This document shows positions 9,835 through 19,568 of a DNA stretch of 35,672 nucleotides, in pieces. The notes under the pieces are model-generated. The model saw only the letters and a program-made list of their open reading frames with translations, did no database searches and had not been told where the DNA came from. The position numbers were made by a program, and so were the translations under genes. Location of the stretch: the NCBI GenBank assembly GCA_028696875.1, contig JAQVGF010000001.1, positions 1 to 35,672 on the forward strand, read 5' to 3'. How positions within the stretch are numbered: the first letter of the stretch is position 1; each line of letters starts with the position of its first letter. Origin of the DNA: Dysgonamonadaceae bacterium (GTDB lineage Bacteria; Bacteroidota; Bacteroidia; Bacteroidales; Dysgonomonadaceae).

Positions 9835-9870
9835 AACAGGAAAGATTAAAATCTTTCCTGTTTAATTTTA
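9835..9870 (+). terminator. Rho-independent terminator inside the locus
   Basis: A perfect 12-bp inverted repeat (9835-9846 with 9851-9862) with a TAAA loop, followed by the T-rich tract TAATTTTA. It starts 15 bases after the stop codon of the six-TIG lipoprotein and ends shortly before the GH26 start at 9877. It should end or attenuate the abundant susCD-SGBP message before the enzyme genes. No good -7 element lies between it and GH26, so partial read-through is a likely way for downstream genes to be expressed. Confidence 0.85.
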
Positions 9871-9876
9871 ATATAA

Positions 9877-11223
9877 ATGAAATTAGAATTTATTTATATC
9901 GTATTGTTTATTGCCTTAACTGTTTCTTGCGGAAGCAATGAGAAAGATCCAGAAATAAAAATTGAGCCACAATTTTTAAACTCTCATCCTACAGATGGAG
10001 AATCAAACGTGAGCGAATTAATAACTTCCATTGAACTATTCTTTAATGAAAATATAACATTAGTAACTCCTCACGGTATCACACTAAATGGTAATCCAAT
10101 TTTAGAAGCACGGCCGGGAATACAAAAAAACTTGAAAATTTCACTCCCAACTCTAAAGTCTTCTACCACTTATACACTCCTTATACCTCAAAATAAAGTA
10201 AAAGGACCCTCCGGAATTTTAATTTCCAAAGAAATTAAAGTAACATTTACAACTGAGAGTATATCCGAAAGAACATATTCACAAGAAGTGCAAAATGTGA
10301 TGAATTATTTAAAAAGTCTATATGGCAAAAAAACAATTTCAGGGACTATGGCAAAAGTCAACTGGAATATTGAAGAAGCTGAATGGGTACATACTCAAAC
10401 GGGAAAGTATCCTGCATTAAACTGCTTCGATTTCATTCACCATATATATTCGCCTGCAAACTGGATTGATTACAGCAACACTACAGAAGTAGAGAACTGG
10501 TGGAGTTTAAATGGATTAGTAGCAGCCATGTGGCATTGGAATGTTCCTGCAAATAACGGTGAACATAGTTTTTATTATGGGAAAAAACCTGAAGAAACAC
10601 TTTTCGATGTAAGAAAAATATCTGACCCAAATTCTCCGGAATATAAGTTGATGATTAAGGATATTGATATCATTTCTGGATACTTGAAGTTGTTACAAGA
10701 TAAAAACATTCCTGTTATTTGGCGTCCATTGCACGAGGCCGCCGGAAACACCAACAGTTATCCAGGTGGTAGAGGTTGGTTTTGGTGGGGAGCTAATGGA
10801 CCAGAACCTTTTATAGAACTATGGAAGCTTATGTTCGACCGAATGACAAACTATCATGAATTAAATAACTTAATTTGGGTTTGGACTTCACAAGGGAATG
10901 ATCCTGATTGGTATCCAGGGGATAACTATGTAGATATTGTAGGGACCGATATTTATCCTGAAACAAATGTTCATGACTCGCAAATTGTGCAATTCAATAA
11001 AGTAAAGAACATTGTTAGCAGTAAGAAAATGATTGCTTTGAGTGAGTGTGGAGGAATACCCGATCCAAATAAAATGTTTGAAAAAGGTGATACCTGGCTT
11101 TGGTTTATGCCGTGGTATGGAGGACATACGCGCGATGATAAAATTAACGGGACCGGTTATTGGAAAACAATAATGGATAATCAATATGTAATTACCAGAG
11201 AAGAAATGCCAAATTTAAAATAA
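9877..11223 (+). CDS. GH26 beta-mannanase, lipoprotein with N-terminal Ig-like domain
   Basis: A 448-residue GH26 enzyme expected to cut beta-1,4-mannan internally. The lipoprotein signal ends LTVSC with Cys18. A Big_5/Ig-like domain spans about 32-128 (HPTDGESNV...IELFFNENI...KVTFTT), and the GH26 TIM barrel covers about 135-448. The acid/base is Glu287 in WRPLHEAAGN, followed by the family-typical GGRGWFWWG. The nucleophile is Glu390 in ALSECG. MWHWNVP at 218-224 and the late YVDIVGTDIYP strand are also family-typical. The added Ig domain suggests a surface-exposed enzyme that makes oligosaccharides for SusCD. It is the first gene after the internal terminator. A second, more compact GH26 lies at 17230. 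Confidence 0.92.
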   Translation: MKLEFIYIVLFIALTVSCGSNEKDPEIKIEPQFLNSHPTDGESNVSELITSIELFFNENITLVTPHGITLNGNPILEARPGIQKNLKISLPTLKSSTTYTLLIPQNKVKGPSGILISKEIKVTFTTESISERTYSQEVQNVMNYLKSLYGKKTISGTMAKVNWNIEEAEWVHTQTGKYPALNCFDFIHHIYSPANWIDYSNTTEVENWWSLNGLVAAMWHWNVPANNGEHSFYYGKKPEETLFDVRKISDPNSPEYKLMIKDIDIISGYLKLLQDKNIPVIWRPLHEAAGNTNSYPGGRGWFWWGANGPEPFIELWKLMFDRMTNYHELNNLIWVWTSQGNDPDWYPGDNYVDIVGTDIYPETNVHDSQIVQFNKVKNIVSSKKMIALSECGGIPDPNKMFEKGDTWLWFMPWYGGHTRDDKINGTGYWKTIMDNQYVITREEMPNLK

Positions 11224-11398
11224 TAAAAAATGAGCTGCCTTTCACCCTTAAAATGATTTGCTAATTTACATGTAATATAAAGCGGAATCTAAATGTGATG
11301 AAATTATGACAATATACACTTTGAGTTGCAATATAAATCTAAGCAATATATTCAACGCACAAATAAAATATTTGTACAGAGATAAACGAAAATAGCAT

Positions 11399-13867
11399 AT
11401 GAAACTAAAATACTTACTAATTTTTATAACTACTTTGTTTTTTACAATGATAGTCAAATCTCAAGAGTTTAAACTTAACTCATTGGGATATTTTCAAAAC
11501 CATGGGATTGATATAATGGCTTTTGATGATATTTACCCCGAAGGTCATCAAGGTGGATTGGCGATTATAATGAATGGTGATCGGGTAGCTACAAACGGTG
11601 ATATTCGTCTTGAAATCAGCCCCGGACAATGGCAGCCTCTGCCAATCCAAAAAAGCAGGCATGTAGATCAGAAGAATAATAGAATTACTGTTGAGTTAAA
11701 TTATCCTGACACATCACGTCATTTAAAGGGTTTTAATCCGATGGTTTATCCTGACTTAGAGTTTAACTATACTGTAAATATCACTGGAGAAAGTAATTCA
11801 ATCGTGGTTTCGGTTGATTTAGATCGTCCTATTCCAGAAGATTTTATAGGTAAAGTAGGATTTAACTTTGAGTTGTTCCCTGGTAAGTTTTTTGGCAAAT
11901 CGTGGATGATGGATGATCAGAATGGAATTTTTCCACTTCAGCCAAACGGCCCAACCCAACTTATAGGAGGAAAACTAAATTCTGACTATGAGTACAATCC
12001 TATTGAGGCTGACCGTATTGTTGCTCAACCTTATTCAGAGGGAAAACGTTTGGTGTTAGCAGCGGAAGATCCACATTCTATGCTAACGATAGAATCTGAT
12101 GGTAATGAATTGAAATTGTATGATGGTCGTATGAATCATAACAATGGTTGGTTTGTTGTACGCAGTGAAGTGCCTGCGGGTAAAACTGATGAAGCAATAA
12201 AATGGATTATTACACCAAATGTAGTATCGGATTGGATGTATAGACCAGTGATTCAAACTTCCCAAGTAGGATATTTACCAAATGCCTCAAAAGTTGCTGT
12301 TATCGAGTTAGACAAACGAGATCAAGATCGATTAGAGCCTAAGTTATATCAAATAACTTCTGACGGAGATAAGTTGATTTACACAACTGAAACAACTAAT
12401 TGGGGGACCTTTCTACGTTACAATTATTTGAAATTTGATTTTTCGCATATCAAAGAGGAAGGATTGTATAAGATTTGCTATGGTAATTCTGAATCTTCAG
12501 TATTTCGAATAAACAATGATGTATACGATAGAGGGGTATGGCAACCTGTACTTGAATATTTTCTTCCGGTGCAAATGTGTCATATGAGAGTAAATGAGAA
12601 ATACCGTATATGGCACGATTTATGTCATATGGATGATGCTAAAATGGCTCCTATAGACCATAATCATTTTGACGGATATCTGCAGGGATCTTCAACTTTG
12701 ACTAAATATGAACCTGGAGAAATCGTTCCTGGTCTCAATATTGGCGGTTGGCATGATGCGGGTGATTATGATCTTAGAGTTGAATCACAAAGCGCTGAGT
12801 CTTATATATTGGCTTTAACTTATGAGGAGTTTCATCCAGAATATGATGAAACATCAATTAATCATCAGACGAGAATTACAGAGATTCATCAACCTGATGG
12901 CAAGCCTGATATTTTACAACAAGTAGAGAATGGTGTTTTGACAGTGGTAGCTGGATATAATACACTGGGACGTCTTTATCGTGGAATTATTTGTAATAAT
13001 TTACGTCAATACGTAATGTTGGGTGATGCGGGAGCTATGACGAATAATATTATAGGTGATAAAGATGATCGTTGGGTATTTACTGAAGACAATCCTCCAC
13101 GTGAATTAAGTACTGCTGCTGATTTAGCTGCATCTTCTCGTGTTTTGAGAAATTTTAATGACACTTTAAGTATTCAAGCACTTGACATAGCAAAAGAGTT
13201 GTTCCATAATACAAATGGAGAAGGGCGAGCTAAAGAAGCAAAGTTAAGAGCTGCTACTGAACTTTACTTAGCTACAGGGAACAATGATTATAAAGATTTT
13301 CTTATTTCAAATATAGATTATATTACAAATAATATAAATCGTGTTGGTTGGTTCATTGGACGTGCTGATGTTAAAATGAACAATATTGAATTCTCCGAAG
13401 CTGTTCAAAAAGCTCTCTTAACGTATCGTAATGAGTTGGAACTTGAAAAGAAAGAGACACCTTATGGCATTCCTTATCGTCCTAAAATATGGGGTGCTGG
13501 TTGGGATATTCAATCGTTTGGTGTTAAACATTATTTCTTAACAAAGACTTATCCTGAAATATTTAGTTCTGATATTGTGTTCAATTCCTTGAATTTTATT
13601 CTGGGTTGTCATCCTGGCAAAAACACATCATCTTTTGCTTCTGGAGTTGGCACTAAATCAGCTACAGTAGCATATGGTGTTAATCGCGCTGACTGGTCAT
13701 TTATTCCTGGAGGTGTTGTCTCAGGAACAGCTTTGATTCGCCCTGATTTTCCGGAGTTCTTAGAATTTCCTTTTCTATGGCAACAAACAGAGTATGTTAT
13801 GGGTGGCGGGTCTTCAAATTATATGTTTTTGGTTCTTGCCGCTTTAGAATTATCTAAAAATGAATAA
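11399..13867 (+). CDS. GH9 glycoside hydrolase with N-terminal Ig-like (CelD_N) domain
   Basis: An 822-residue secreted enzyme with a Sec signal peptide (about 1-21, ending IVKSQ) and no lipobox, so probably periplasmic or released. Residues about 22-280 are beta-rich and not assignable by eye. A CelD_N Ig-like domain follows (about 281-375, starting VIQTSQVGYLPNASKVAVIE), then the GH9 alpha/alpha barrel. The catalytic base region is GGWHDAGDYD with Asp453 and Asp456. The acid is Glu798 in QQTEYVMGGGSSNY, the position of the conserved C-terminal Glu of GH9. GH9 enzymes cut beta-1,4-glucosyl bonds; in this setting it probably handles gluco-units of glucomannan fragments. The 175-base gap upstream holds only an imperfect -7 match (AATATTTG at 11367) and a TTACATGTAA palindrome (11266-11275). 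Confidence 0.88.
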   Translation: MKLKYLLIFITTLFFTMIVKSQEFKLNSLGYFQNHGIDIMAFDDIYPEGHQGGLAIIMNGDRVATNGDIRLEISPGQWQPLPIQKSRHVDQKNNRITVELNYPDTSRHLKGFNPMVYPDLEFNYTVNITGESNSIVVSVDLDRPIPEDFIGKVGFNFELFPGKFFGKSWMMDDQNGIFPLQPNGPTQLIGGKLNSDYEYNPIEADRIVAQPYSEGKRLVLAAEDPHSMLTIESDGNELKLYDGRMNHNNGWFVVRSEVPAGKTDEAIKWIITPNVVSDWMYRPVIQTSQVGYLPNASKVAVIELDKRDQDRLEPKLYQITSDGDKLIYTTETTNWGTFLRYNYLKFDFSHIKEEGLYKICYGNSESSVFRINNDVYDRGVWQPVLEYFLPVQMCHMRVNEKYRIWHDLCHMDDAKMAPIDHNHFDGYLQGSSTLTKYEPGEIVPGLNIGGWHDAGDYDLRVESQSAESYILALTYEEFHPEYDETSINHQTRITEIHQPDGKPDILQQVENGVLTVVAGYNTLGRLYRGIICNNLRQYVMLGDAGAMTNNIIGDKDDRWVFTEDNPPRELSTAADLAASSRVLRNFNDTLSIQALDIAKELFHNTNGEGRAKEAKLRAATELYLATGNNDYKDFLISNIDYITNNINRVGWFIGRADVKMNNIEFSEAVQKALLTYRNELELEKKETPYGIPYRPKIWGAGWDIQSFGVKHYFLTKTYPEIFSSDIVFNSLNFILGCHPGKNTSSFASGVGTKSATVAYGVNRADWSFIPGGVVSGTALIRPDFPEFLEFPFLWQQTEYVMGGGSSNYMFLVLAALELSKNE

Positions 13868-13967
13868 TTAATTAAGAAAGTCAACGTTGGAGTAAATCAT
13901 AGAAAAGTGAGTACAACGATACTTCCTTAACACTTACTTATTTCAATAATAAAACTTAAACAAGAAT

Positions 13968-15245
13968 ATGATAAGATCAATATTAAACAAAGCAACATAT
14001 TTGTTATTTATAATTGGGGTTTCCTCTTTGTTTTCATGTACTCCTTCAAAGAATGAATCAGATAGAGAAGAAATTCTTTATGATGAAATTTCAAAAGATC
14101 TGAAATCGAATATTCTCCCTTTTTGGGAAAAATATTCCGTCGACAAAAGAGGTGGTTTTTATGGTGCATTAGCTTATGATGGTTCCCCAATTGTTGATGC
14201 AGATAAAGGATGTGTACTAAATGCTCGCATTTTATGGACATTTTCTATAGCCTATCAGGTATTTAAAGAGCCACAATATTTGGATCTTGCGAATCGTGCA
14301 CAACACTATTTTATTGATCATTTCATCGATAAAGAACAGGGTGGGACATATTGGACTCTGAAAAGTGACGGTACTCCAAAAGACAAAGACAAACAAACCT
14401 ATGGAATTGCTTTTGCAATTTACGGATTATCGGAACATTATCGTGCTACCCAAAATCAAAAAAGTTTAGATGAAGCCATTGCTTTGTATCATTGTCTTGA
14501 AAATAGGGTTTTTGATTCGGAAAATGGAGGATATATTGAATCATTTACTAAGGATTGGCAAAAACCAAATAGGTATGGTTATGATGGAGATGGGATTGCA
14601 AGTAAATCAATGAATACACATATACATGTACTAGAAGCTTACACAAATTTATATCAAGTGTGGAAAGATGAAGGTTTACGTAAGCAGTTGACAGGTTTAT
14701 TGGATGTGTTGATAAAAAAAGTTTATAATCCAAGAACATATCATTTAATGCATTATTTTAATGATACATGGGAGAGTTTAGGAGATGTTGATTCTTATGG
14801 ACATAATATAGAAACCGCATGGTTATTTAATGAGGCATCAATGACTTTAGGTGATGCTGAATTAATAAGAAAAACCAATAAAATAGCTATTGAAATTGTG
14901 AGTACTACCATGGAACAAGGAATGAATCCCGATGGGTCACTGATTTATGAACGAAAAGGCAAATATTTTCAAAGAGATCTATCTTGGTGGTGCCAAGCCG
15001 AAGCTGTTAATGGATTGTTAGATGCGTGGCGAATATCTGGGAATGTTAAATATATGGATGCAGCAATTAATACATGGGACTGGATAAAATCGAACATGAT
15101 TGACTATAAACATGGTGAATGGTACAGCACAGTATCAGTAGCTGGAGATGCTGATACAAAGGGTTTAAAGGCAAGTTTATGGAGGTGCTCATATCATAAT
15201 AGTCGAATGGGATTCAGAGTCATGTCATTTAAAGACATGAAATAG
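13968..15245 (+). CDS. AGE-family (cellobiose 2-epimerase-like) sugar epimerase, predicted lipoprotein
   Basis: A 425-residue N-acylglucosamine/cellobiose 2-epimerase family protein, an alpha/alpha barrel that interconverts glucose and mannose at the reducing end of beta-1,4-linked disaccharides. Unusually, it carries a lipoprotein signal ending SLFSC, with Cys24, so it should act outside the cytoplasm. The family's active-site residues are present: His218 (MNTHIH), His279 and Glu282 (SYGHNIETAWL), and His410 (RCSYHNSRM), with ILPFWEKYSVDKRGGFYG near the start. It is paralogous to the cytoplasmic enzyme at 20975. The same AACAAGAATATG context precedes its start as precedes the gene at 6425. 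It follows GH9 by 100 bases and precedes the GH30-like gene by 25. Confidence 0.88.
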   Translation: MIRSILNKATYLLFIIGVSSLFSCTPSKNESDREEILYDEISKDLKSNILPFWEKYSVDKRGGFYGALAYDGSPIVDADKGCVLNARILWTFSIAYQVFKEPQYLDLANRAQHYFIDHFIDKEQGGTYWTLKSDGTPKDKDKQTYGIAFAIYGLSEHYRATQNQKSLDEAIALYHCLENRVFDSENGGYIESFTKDWQKPNRYGYDGDGIASKSMNTHIHVLEAYTNLYQVWKDEGLRKQLTGLLDVLIKKVYNPRTYHLMHYFNDTWESLGDVDSYGHNIETAWLFNEASMTLGDAELIRKTNKIAIEIVSTTMEQGMNPDGSLIYERKGKYFQRDLSWWCQAEAVNGLLDAWRISGNVKYMDAAINTWDWIKSNMIDYKHGEWYSTVSVAGDADTKGLKASLWRCSYHNSRMGFRVMSFKDMK

Positions 15246-15270
15246 CTATATAATTAATTTGAATTTCGCT

Positions 15271-17061
15271 ATGAAAAAAATAATTTATTTTCTACTTGTC
15301 TTGTTCTCGTTTACAATTAATACTTCCGCCCAAACAGAAGTTATGGCTTGGGGCAATATCACCGGAATTCGTATTAATGGACAACTTATTGATTTTGAGT
15401 CTAGTGTTGTTGTTATCGGTAAAGATAAATCATTCGTTCATGCCACGGGCAAAGAGCGTCAAGCTCGTCCTCAATACTTTCGTGACGGAGATACACAAAC
15501 GGTGATAACCGAAATTGATGGTATCCGTTTCACGCAAGTTGTAACCGATTTATCGAAGGGAAAGGCGCGTGTTGAGATTAACTTACAGTCTGATACAACT
15601 TTGAATTTGGATGGAGTGTATTTACATATTCAACAACCATTAAATAAAAAAGAGCAGACAATAAGGGTTGGTTCTAAAGAAGGCACACAAGATATTACTA
15701 TTGTTAAAGGAAAAGTAAAGAAAGGGCAGAAAGCACATCTATCTATTGAGATAACTGCCACTGGCCCAATTGACACAGAAACGGCAATCCTCTCTATTTC
15801 TTCGCGCAATCCGGGACGAGAATTTTTAGGATTAGGAGGTAACTTTCGACTACAAAATCCCTCTGTTGACCCTCAAGTAATTGATTACTCTTTGGAGAAT
15901 CTTCGAGTTGCATATGGAAGAGTTGAGATGCCTTGGCGCTCTTGGCATCCCGAGGAAAACGGAAATCCGTTGGAAGATGCTTTAACAGGTAAGATTGATG
16001 AGCGTGTGCGAGACGCTATGGAAATGGCACGAAGACTTAAAAGACTTGGAATGCCTGTGATAGTTAGTGCATGGTTTCCACCCGTTTGGGCGATTGATGG
16101 AAAACCCGAAGATTATCCTCGAAGAGGGGGTGTACAAGCTTTTCGTTTAGACGCAAAAAAAATTGAACGTATCTACAAGTCATTGACAGACTATTTATTG
16201 GTGTTGAAAAAAATATATGGAGTAGAAGCTATATCGTTTTCTTTCAATGAATCAGATATTGGCATTGATATAGTGCACACCGCTGAAGAACATGCGAAGT
16301 TTATCAAAGGATTGGGAAGTTACATGGCGAGCAAAGGGCTAAGCACCAAAATGCTTTTAGGTGACAACTCAGACGCTACTACGTATGACTTTATTCTTCC
16401 CGCAATGCGCGATCCCGAAACACATCCTTATATTTCGGGCGTCTCTTTTCACTCGTGGCGAGGTTGCGACGATGCTACGTTAGAGAAGTGGGCAGCAGCT
16501 TCCCGCGAATTGAATGTACCACTAATAATTGGTGAAGGCAGTACCGATGCTGCTGCTTGGCGTTATCCACAAATATTCAAAGAGGCTACTTTTGCTTTGT
16601 ATGAAATTAATCTCTACACACGCATCAGTGCAATCTGTCAACCCCAATCTATTTTGCAGTGGCAACTTACTTCCGACTATTCAATACTTTGGGGAGCAGG
16701 TGTTTATGGTTCGGAAGGTGAGTTAAGACCTACGCAGCGTTATTGGAACCTTAAACAGCTGGCTTCTACTCCCGAACAGGCATTTGCTTTACCTGTGAGT
16801 AGTAGCAAAGAAGAAGTGAATAGTGCTGCTTTTGCCAATATTGCACGGGGCGAATATGTGGTGCATGCCGTGAATAATGGATCTGCCCGGAGTGCTATTA
16901 TCAAAGGATTACCTACTGAAAATGCCACAGTGAAAGTGTATGTAACGAATCAAGAACAAGGTATGGAAGAAACAAGTACGTATCACTTCTTGCCTAATGG
17001 CAACTTAGAAGTGCAACTGCCTGCCGTAAGTTTTGTATCCGTTTTTGTAAATCAATTGTAA
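15271..17061 (+). CDS. Secreted clan GH-A glycoside hydrolase, GH30-like
   Basis: A 596-residue exported enzyme. I place the start at the ATG at 15271 because it gives a clean Sec signal peptide ending TSAQ; the only in-frame extension uses a TTG at 15259. Residues about 22-180 form a beta-rich N-terminal domain. A TIM barrel follows from about 183, opening GREFLGLGGNF and containing VSAWFPPVWA, both GH30-like. The likely acid/base is Glu327 in FSFNESD and the nucleophile Glu422 in IIGEGST, with GVSFHSW before it. A C-terminal beta domain (about 500-596, ending VSFVSVFVNQL) suits the GH30 beta-sandwich. The substrate cannot be read from sequence; beta-glucosyl or beta-mannosyl trimming of glucomannan fragments is the inference from context. 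Confidence 0.75.
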   Translation: MKKIIYFLLVLFSFTINTSAQTEVMAWGNITGIRINGQLIDFESSVVVIGKDKSFVHATGKERQARPQYFRDGDTQTVITEIDGIRFTQVVTDLSKGKARVEINLQSDTTLNLDGVYLHIQQPLNKKEQTIRVGSKEGTQDITIVKGKVKKGQKAHLSIEITATGPIDTETAILSISSRNPGREFLGLGGNFRLQNPSVDPQVIDYSLENLRVAYGRVEMPWRSWHPEENGNPLEDALTGKIDERVRDAMEMARRLKRLGMPVIVSAWFPPVWAIDGKPEDYPRRGGVQAFRLDAKKIERIYKSLTDYLLVLKKIYGVEAISFSFNESDIGIDIVHTAEEHAKFIKGLGSYMASKGLSTKMLLGDNSDATTYDFILPAMRDPETHPYISGVSFHSWRGCDDATLEKWAAASRELNVPLIIGEGSTDAAAWRYPQIFKEATFALYEINLYTRISAICQPQSILQWQLTSDYSILWGAGVYGSEGELRPTQRYWNLKQLASTPEQAFALPVSSSKEEVNSAAFANIARGEYVVHAVNNGSARSAIIKGLPTENATVKVYVTNQEQGMEETSTYHFLPNGNLEVQLPAVSFVSVFVNQL

Positions 17062-17229
17062 AGAAGTATAACGAAATAAATGTACTTCCACATGCAATCT
17101 ATTGATTAAAACAACTAATATAAAAGTGTTTTGAGCCATTTATTATCTAGAAAATGAAATGTTTACAAAATTCTTAATTATATAACCTACAGCAGGCTGA
17201 TTAATTAGAGCTTGCAAAAGTTGAAAAAA

Positions 17230-18360
17230 ATGAAAATATTAAATTACCTCGCAGGATTAGCTTTCATAATCTTAATTGCTGCTTGTGGGAATAAAAAAAA
17301 TACAAACCAAGATTCTGGTTTCTCAGCCTCATCCAACAGAACTCCCGAAACTGAAAGTCTACTTTCTAATTTGAAAAAGATTGCATCAAAGGGCATTATG
17401 TTTGGTCATCAAGACGACCCTTTGTACGGAGTAACCTGGGAAGGTGATAGCGATCGATCTGACGTTAAAAGCGTTGTAGGAGATTACCCTGCCGTAATGG
17501 GTTTTGACATCGGAAGAATCGAATTGGGGAGTAAAAAAAGTTTAGATAACGTTGACTTCAATATAATCCGACAGGAGATTATCAATCAATTCAATCGTGG
17601 TGGGATAATAACTATTAGCTGGCACATGTACAATACTTTAACAGGAGGTGATTCGTGGGATATAGAAACTAAAGGTGTAGTTACTTCCATTCTTCCTAAT
17701 GGAGAGAATCATAACAAGTTTCTGACTTGGTTGAAACAGGGAGCAGACTTTTTCAATTCTCTTGTGACTGAAGACGGAACAAAAATACCGGTTCTATTTC
17801 GACCCTGGCACGAACACACTGGAAGCTGGTTTTGGTGGGGTAAAGATAATTGCACTATAGAAGAATATAAAGAACTTTGGTTATTGACATATAACTATTT
17901 TGAAGAACAAGGTGTAGACAATCTCCTTTATACATACTCACCAGACAGTCATGGTCCCGGAGAAATCTATCTGGAACGTTATCCCGGAGATGAATATGTT
18001 GATTTACTCGGACTTGATATATATCATCGAGGCGATGAAGAGGGTATCGAGATATATCAAAACACATTAGATACTATTTTATCTTTTTTGACTGAAGAGG
18101 GAGAAAAGAGAAACAAACCAATTGCTGTGACGGAAACGGGATTAGAAGCAATACCGATTGCGAATTGGTGGACAGAATTACTCCTTCCTACTCTTGAGAA
18201 ATACCCGGTAACTTATGTATTGGTTTGGCGTAATGCACGAGAACGTCCAAATCATTATTATGCTCCCTATCCAGGACAAAAATCGGCCGACGATTTTGTA
18301 AAGTTCTTTAATAGTCCGAAGACTCTTTTTGTTAAAGATCTTCCCAATCTATATAAATAA
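17230..18360 (+). CDS. GH26 beta-mannanase, compact lipoprotein
   Basis: A 376-residue GH26 enzyme. The start chosen is the ATG at 17230, which gives a lipoprotein signal ending LIAAC with Cys19; an in-frame TTG at 17212 would only lengthen the N-terminus. The catalytic domain covers about 38-376, with [10 protein letters not shown] (58-67) and ISWHMYN (129-135) as in other GH26 mannanases. The acid/base is Glu195 in [15 protein letters not shown] and the nucleophile is Glu302 in AVTETG. There is no accessory domain, unlike the GH26 at 9877. It starts a tightly packed group with GH130, the symporter and the epimerase (gaps of 12-17 bases), which suggests that it supplies mannobiose or short oligosaccharides to that intracellular pathway, probably in the periplasm. 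Confidence 0.92.
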   Translation: MKILNYLAGLAFIILIAACGNKKNTNQDSGFSASSNRTPETESLLSNLKKIASKGIMFGHQDDPLYGVTWEGDSDRSDVKSVVGDYPAVMGFDIGRIELGSKKSLDNVDFNIIRQEIINQFNRGGIITISWHMYNTLTGGDSWDIETKGVVTSILPNGENHNKFLTWLKQGADFFNSLVTEDGTKIPVLFRPWHEHTGSWFWWGKDNCTIEEYKELWLLTYNYFEEQGVDNLLYTYSPDSHGPGEIYLERYPGDEYVDLLGLDIYHRGDEEGIEIYQNTLDTILSFLTEEGEKRNKPIAVTETGLEAIPIANWWTELLLPTLEKYPVTYVLVWRNARERPNHYYAPYPGQKSADDFVKFFNSPKTLFVKDLPNLYK

Positions 18361-18377
18361 ATTACACTTATTCATAT

Positions 18378-19556
18378 ATGAATTCATACAATTCAAAAAT
18401 TAAAGCGTTATTAAAAAATCAAAGTAAGCTTATCGAAAGAGAGAATAAGCCAGCTTCTACCACAAATGGTTGGTATCAACGATATAAAAACCCCATTTTG
18501 ACTGCTGCACACACCCCTATTCATTGGAGATATGATCTCAATGAAAAAACAAATCCATTTTTGATGGAAAGAATTGGTGTGAATGCAGTAATGAATTCAG
18601 GAGCTATAAAATGGAATGATAAATATCTATTAATTGCACGCGTGGAAGGTGTTGATAGAAAATCTTTTTTCGCTATAGCAGAAAGCCCTAACGGAATAGA
18701 CAATTTCCGATTTTGGGATTATCCTGTAACTATCCCTGAAACTGATGATCCTGCCACTAATGTATATGATATGAGGCTCACTCAACACGAAGATGGTTGG
18801 ATTTATGGCGTGTTTTGTACAGAACGTCGTGACCCTCAAGCAGATGTGAATGATTTATCATCAGCAATTGCTTCAGCTGGTATTGCTCGCACAAAGGATT
18901 TGACAAGTTGGGAGCGTTTACCGGATTTAATATCCTCGAGTCAGCAACGAAATGTAGTTCTCCATCCCGAGTTTGTGAATGGTAAATATGCTCTTTATAC
19001 CCGACCACAAGATGATTTTATTGATGCAGGGAGTGGATCAGGTATTGGCTGGGCATTGGTTGATGACATTTTAAATGCCAAAGTTATAGAAGAAAAAATA
19101 ATTGATAAGAGATATTATCACACCATCAAAGAGATGAAAAATGGAGAAGGTCCAGCGCCACTTAAAACTCCTCAAGGCTGGCTACACATGGCTCATGGAG
19201 TAAGAGGATGTGCTGCAGGCTTACGCTATGTATTATATATGTATATGACTTCATTGGAAGATCCATCCGAACTCATTGCTTCTCCCGGAGGATATTTTAT
19301 GGCACCCGAAGGAGTCGAAAGAATTGGTGATGTGTCGAATGTGCTATTTAACAACGGTTGGATAGCCGATGAAGATGGAACGGTTTTTATCTATTATGCT
19401 TCTTCCGATACGCGAATGCACGTGGCAACATCTACAATCGAAAGATTAGTGGACTATTGCCTGAACACACCAGAAGATGGCTTTTCTTCCGCCTCGTCAG
19501 TAGAAACATTGAAAAAACAAATTAAAAGTAACTTTATCGTCCTGGAAAATTTGTAA
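18378..19556 (+). CDS. GH130 4-O-beta-D-mannosyl-D-glucose phosphorylase
   Basis: A 392-residue cytoplasmic enzyme with no signal peptide, of the GH130_1 type. It uses inorganic phosphate to split beta-1,4-mannosylglucose into alpha-mannose-1-phosphate and glucose. Supporting segments are [53 protein letters not shown] and [17 protein letters not shown]. Asp131 in this last segment is the expected general acid and sits at the same number as in the characterised Bacteroides fragilis enzyme. Later come [19 protein letters not shown] and [10 protein letters not shown]. Length fits the family. It starts 17 bases after GH26 and ends 12 before the symporter; the epimerase two genes on would make its substrate from mannobiose. 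Confidence 0.93.
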   Translation: MNSYNSKIKALLKNQSKLIERENKPASTTNGWYQRYKNPILTAAHTPIHWRYDLNEKTNPFLMERIGVNAVMNSGAIKWNDKYLLIARVEGVDRKSFFAIAESPNGIDNFRFWDYPVTIPETDDPATNVYDMRLTQHEDGWIYGVFCTERRDPQADVNDLSSAIASAGIARTKDLTSWERLPDLISSSQQRNVVLHPEFVNGKYALYTRPQDDFIDAGSGSGIGWALVDDILNAKVIEEKIIDKRYYHTIKEMKNGEGPAPLKTPQGWLHMAHGVRGCAAGLRYVLYMYMTSLEDPSELIASPGGYFMAPEGVERIGDVSNVLFNNGWIADEDGTVFIYYASSDTRMHVATSTIERLVDYCLNTPEDGFSSASSVETLKKQIKSNFIVLENL

Positions 19557-19568
19557 ATTTCGAATTAT

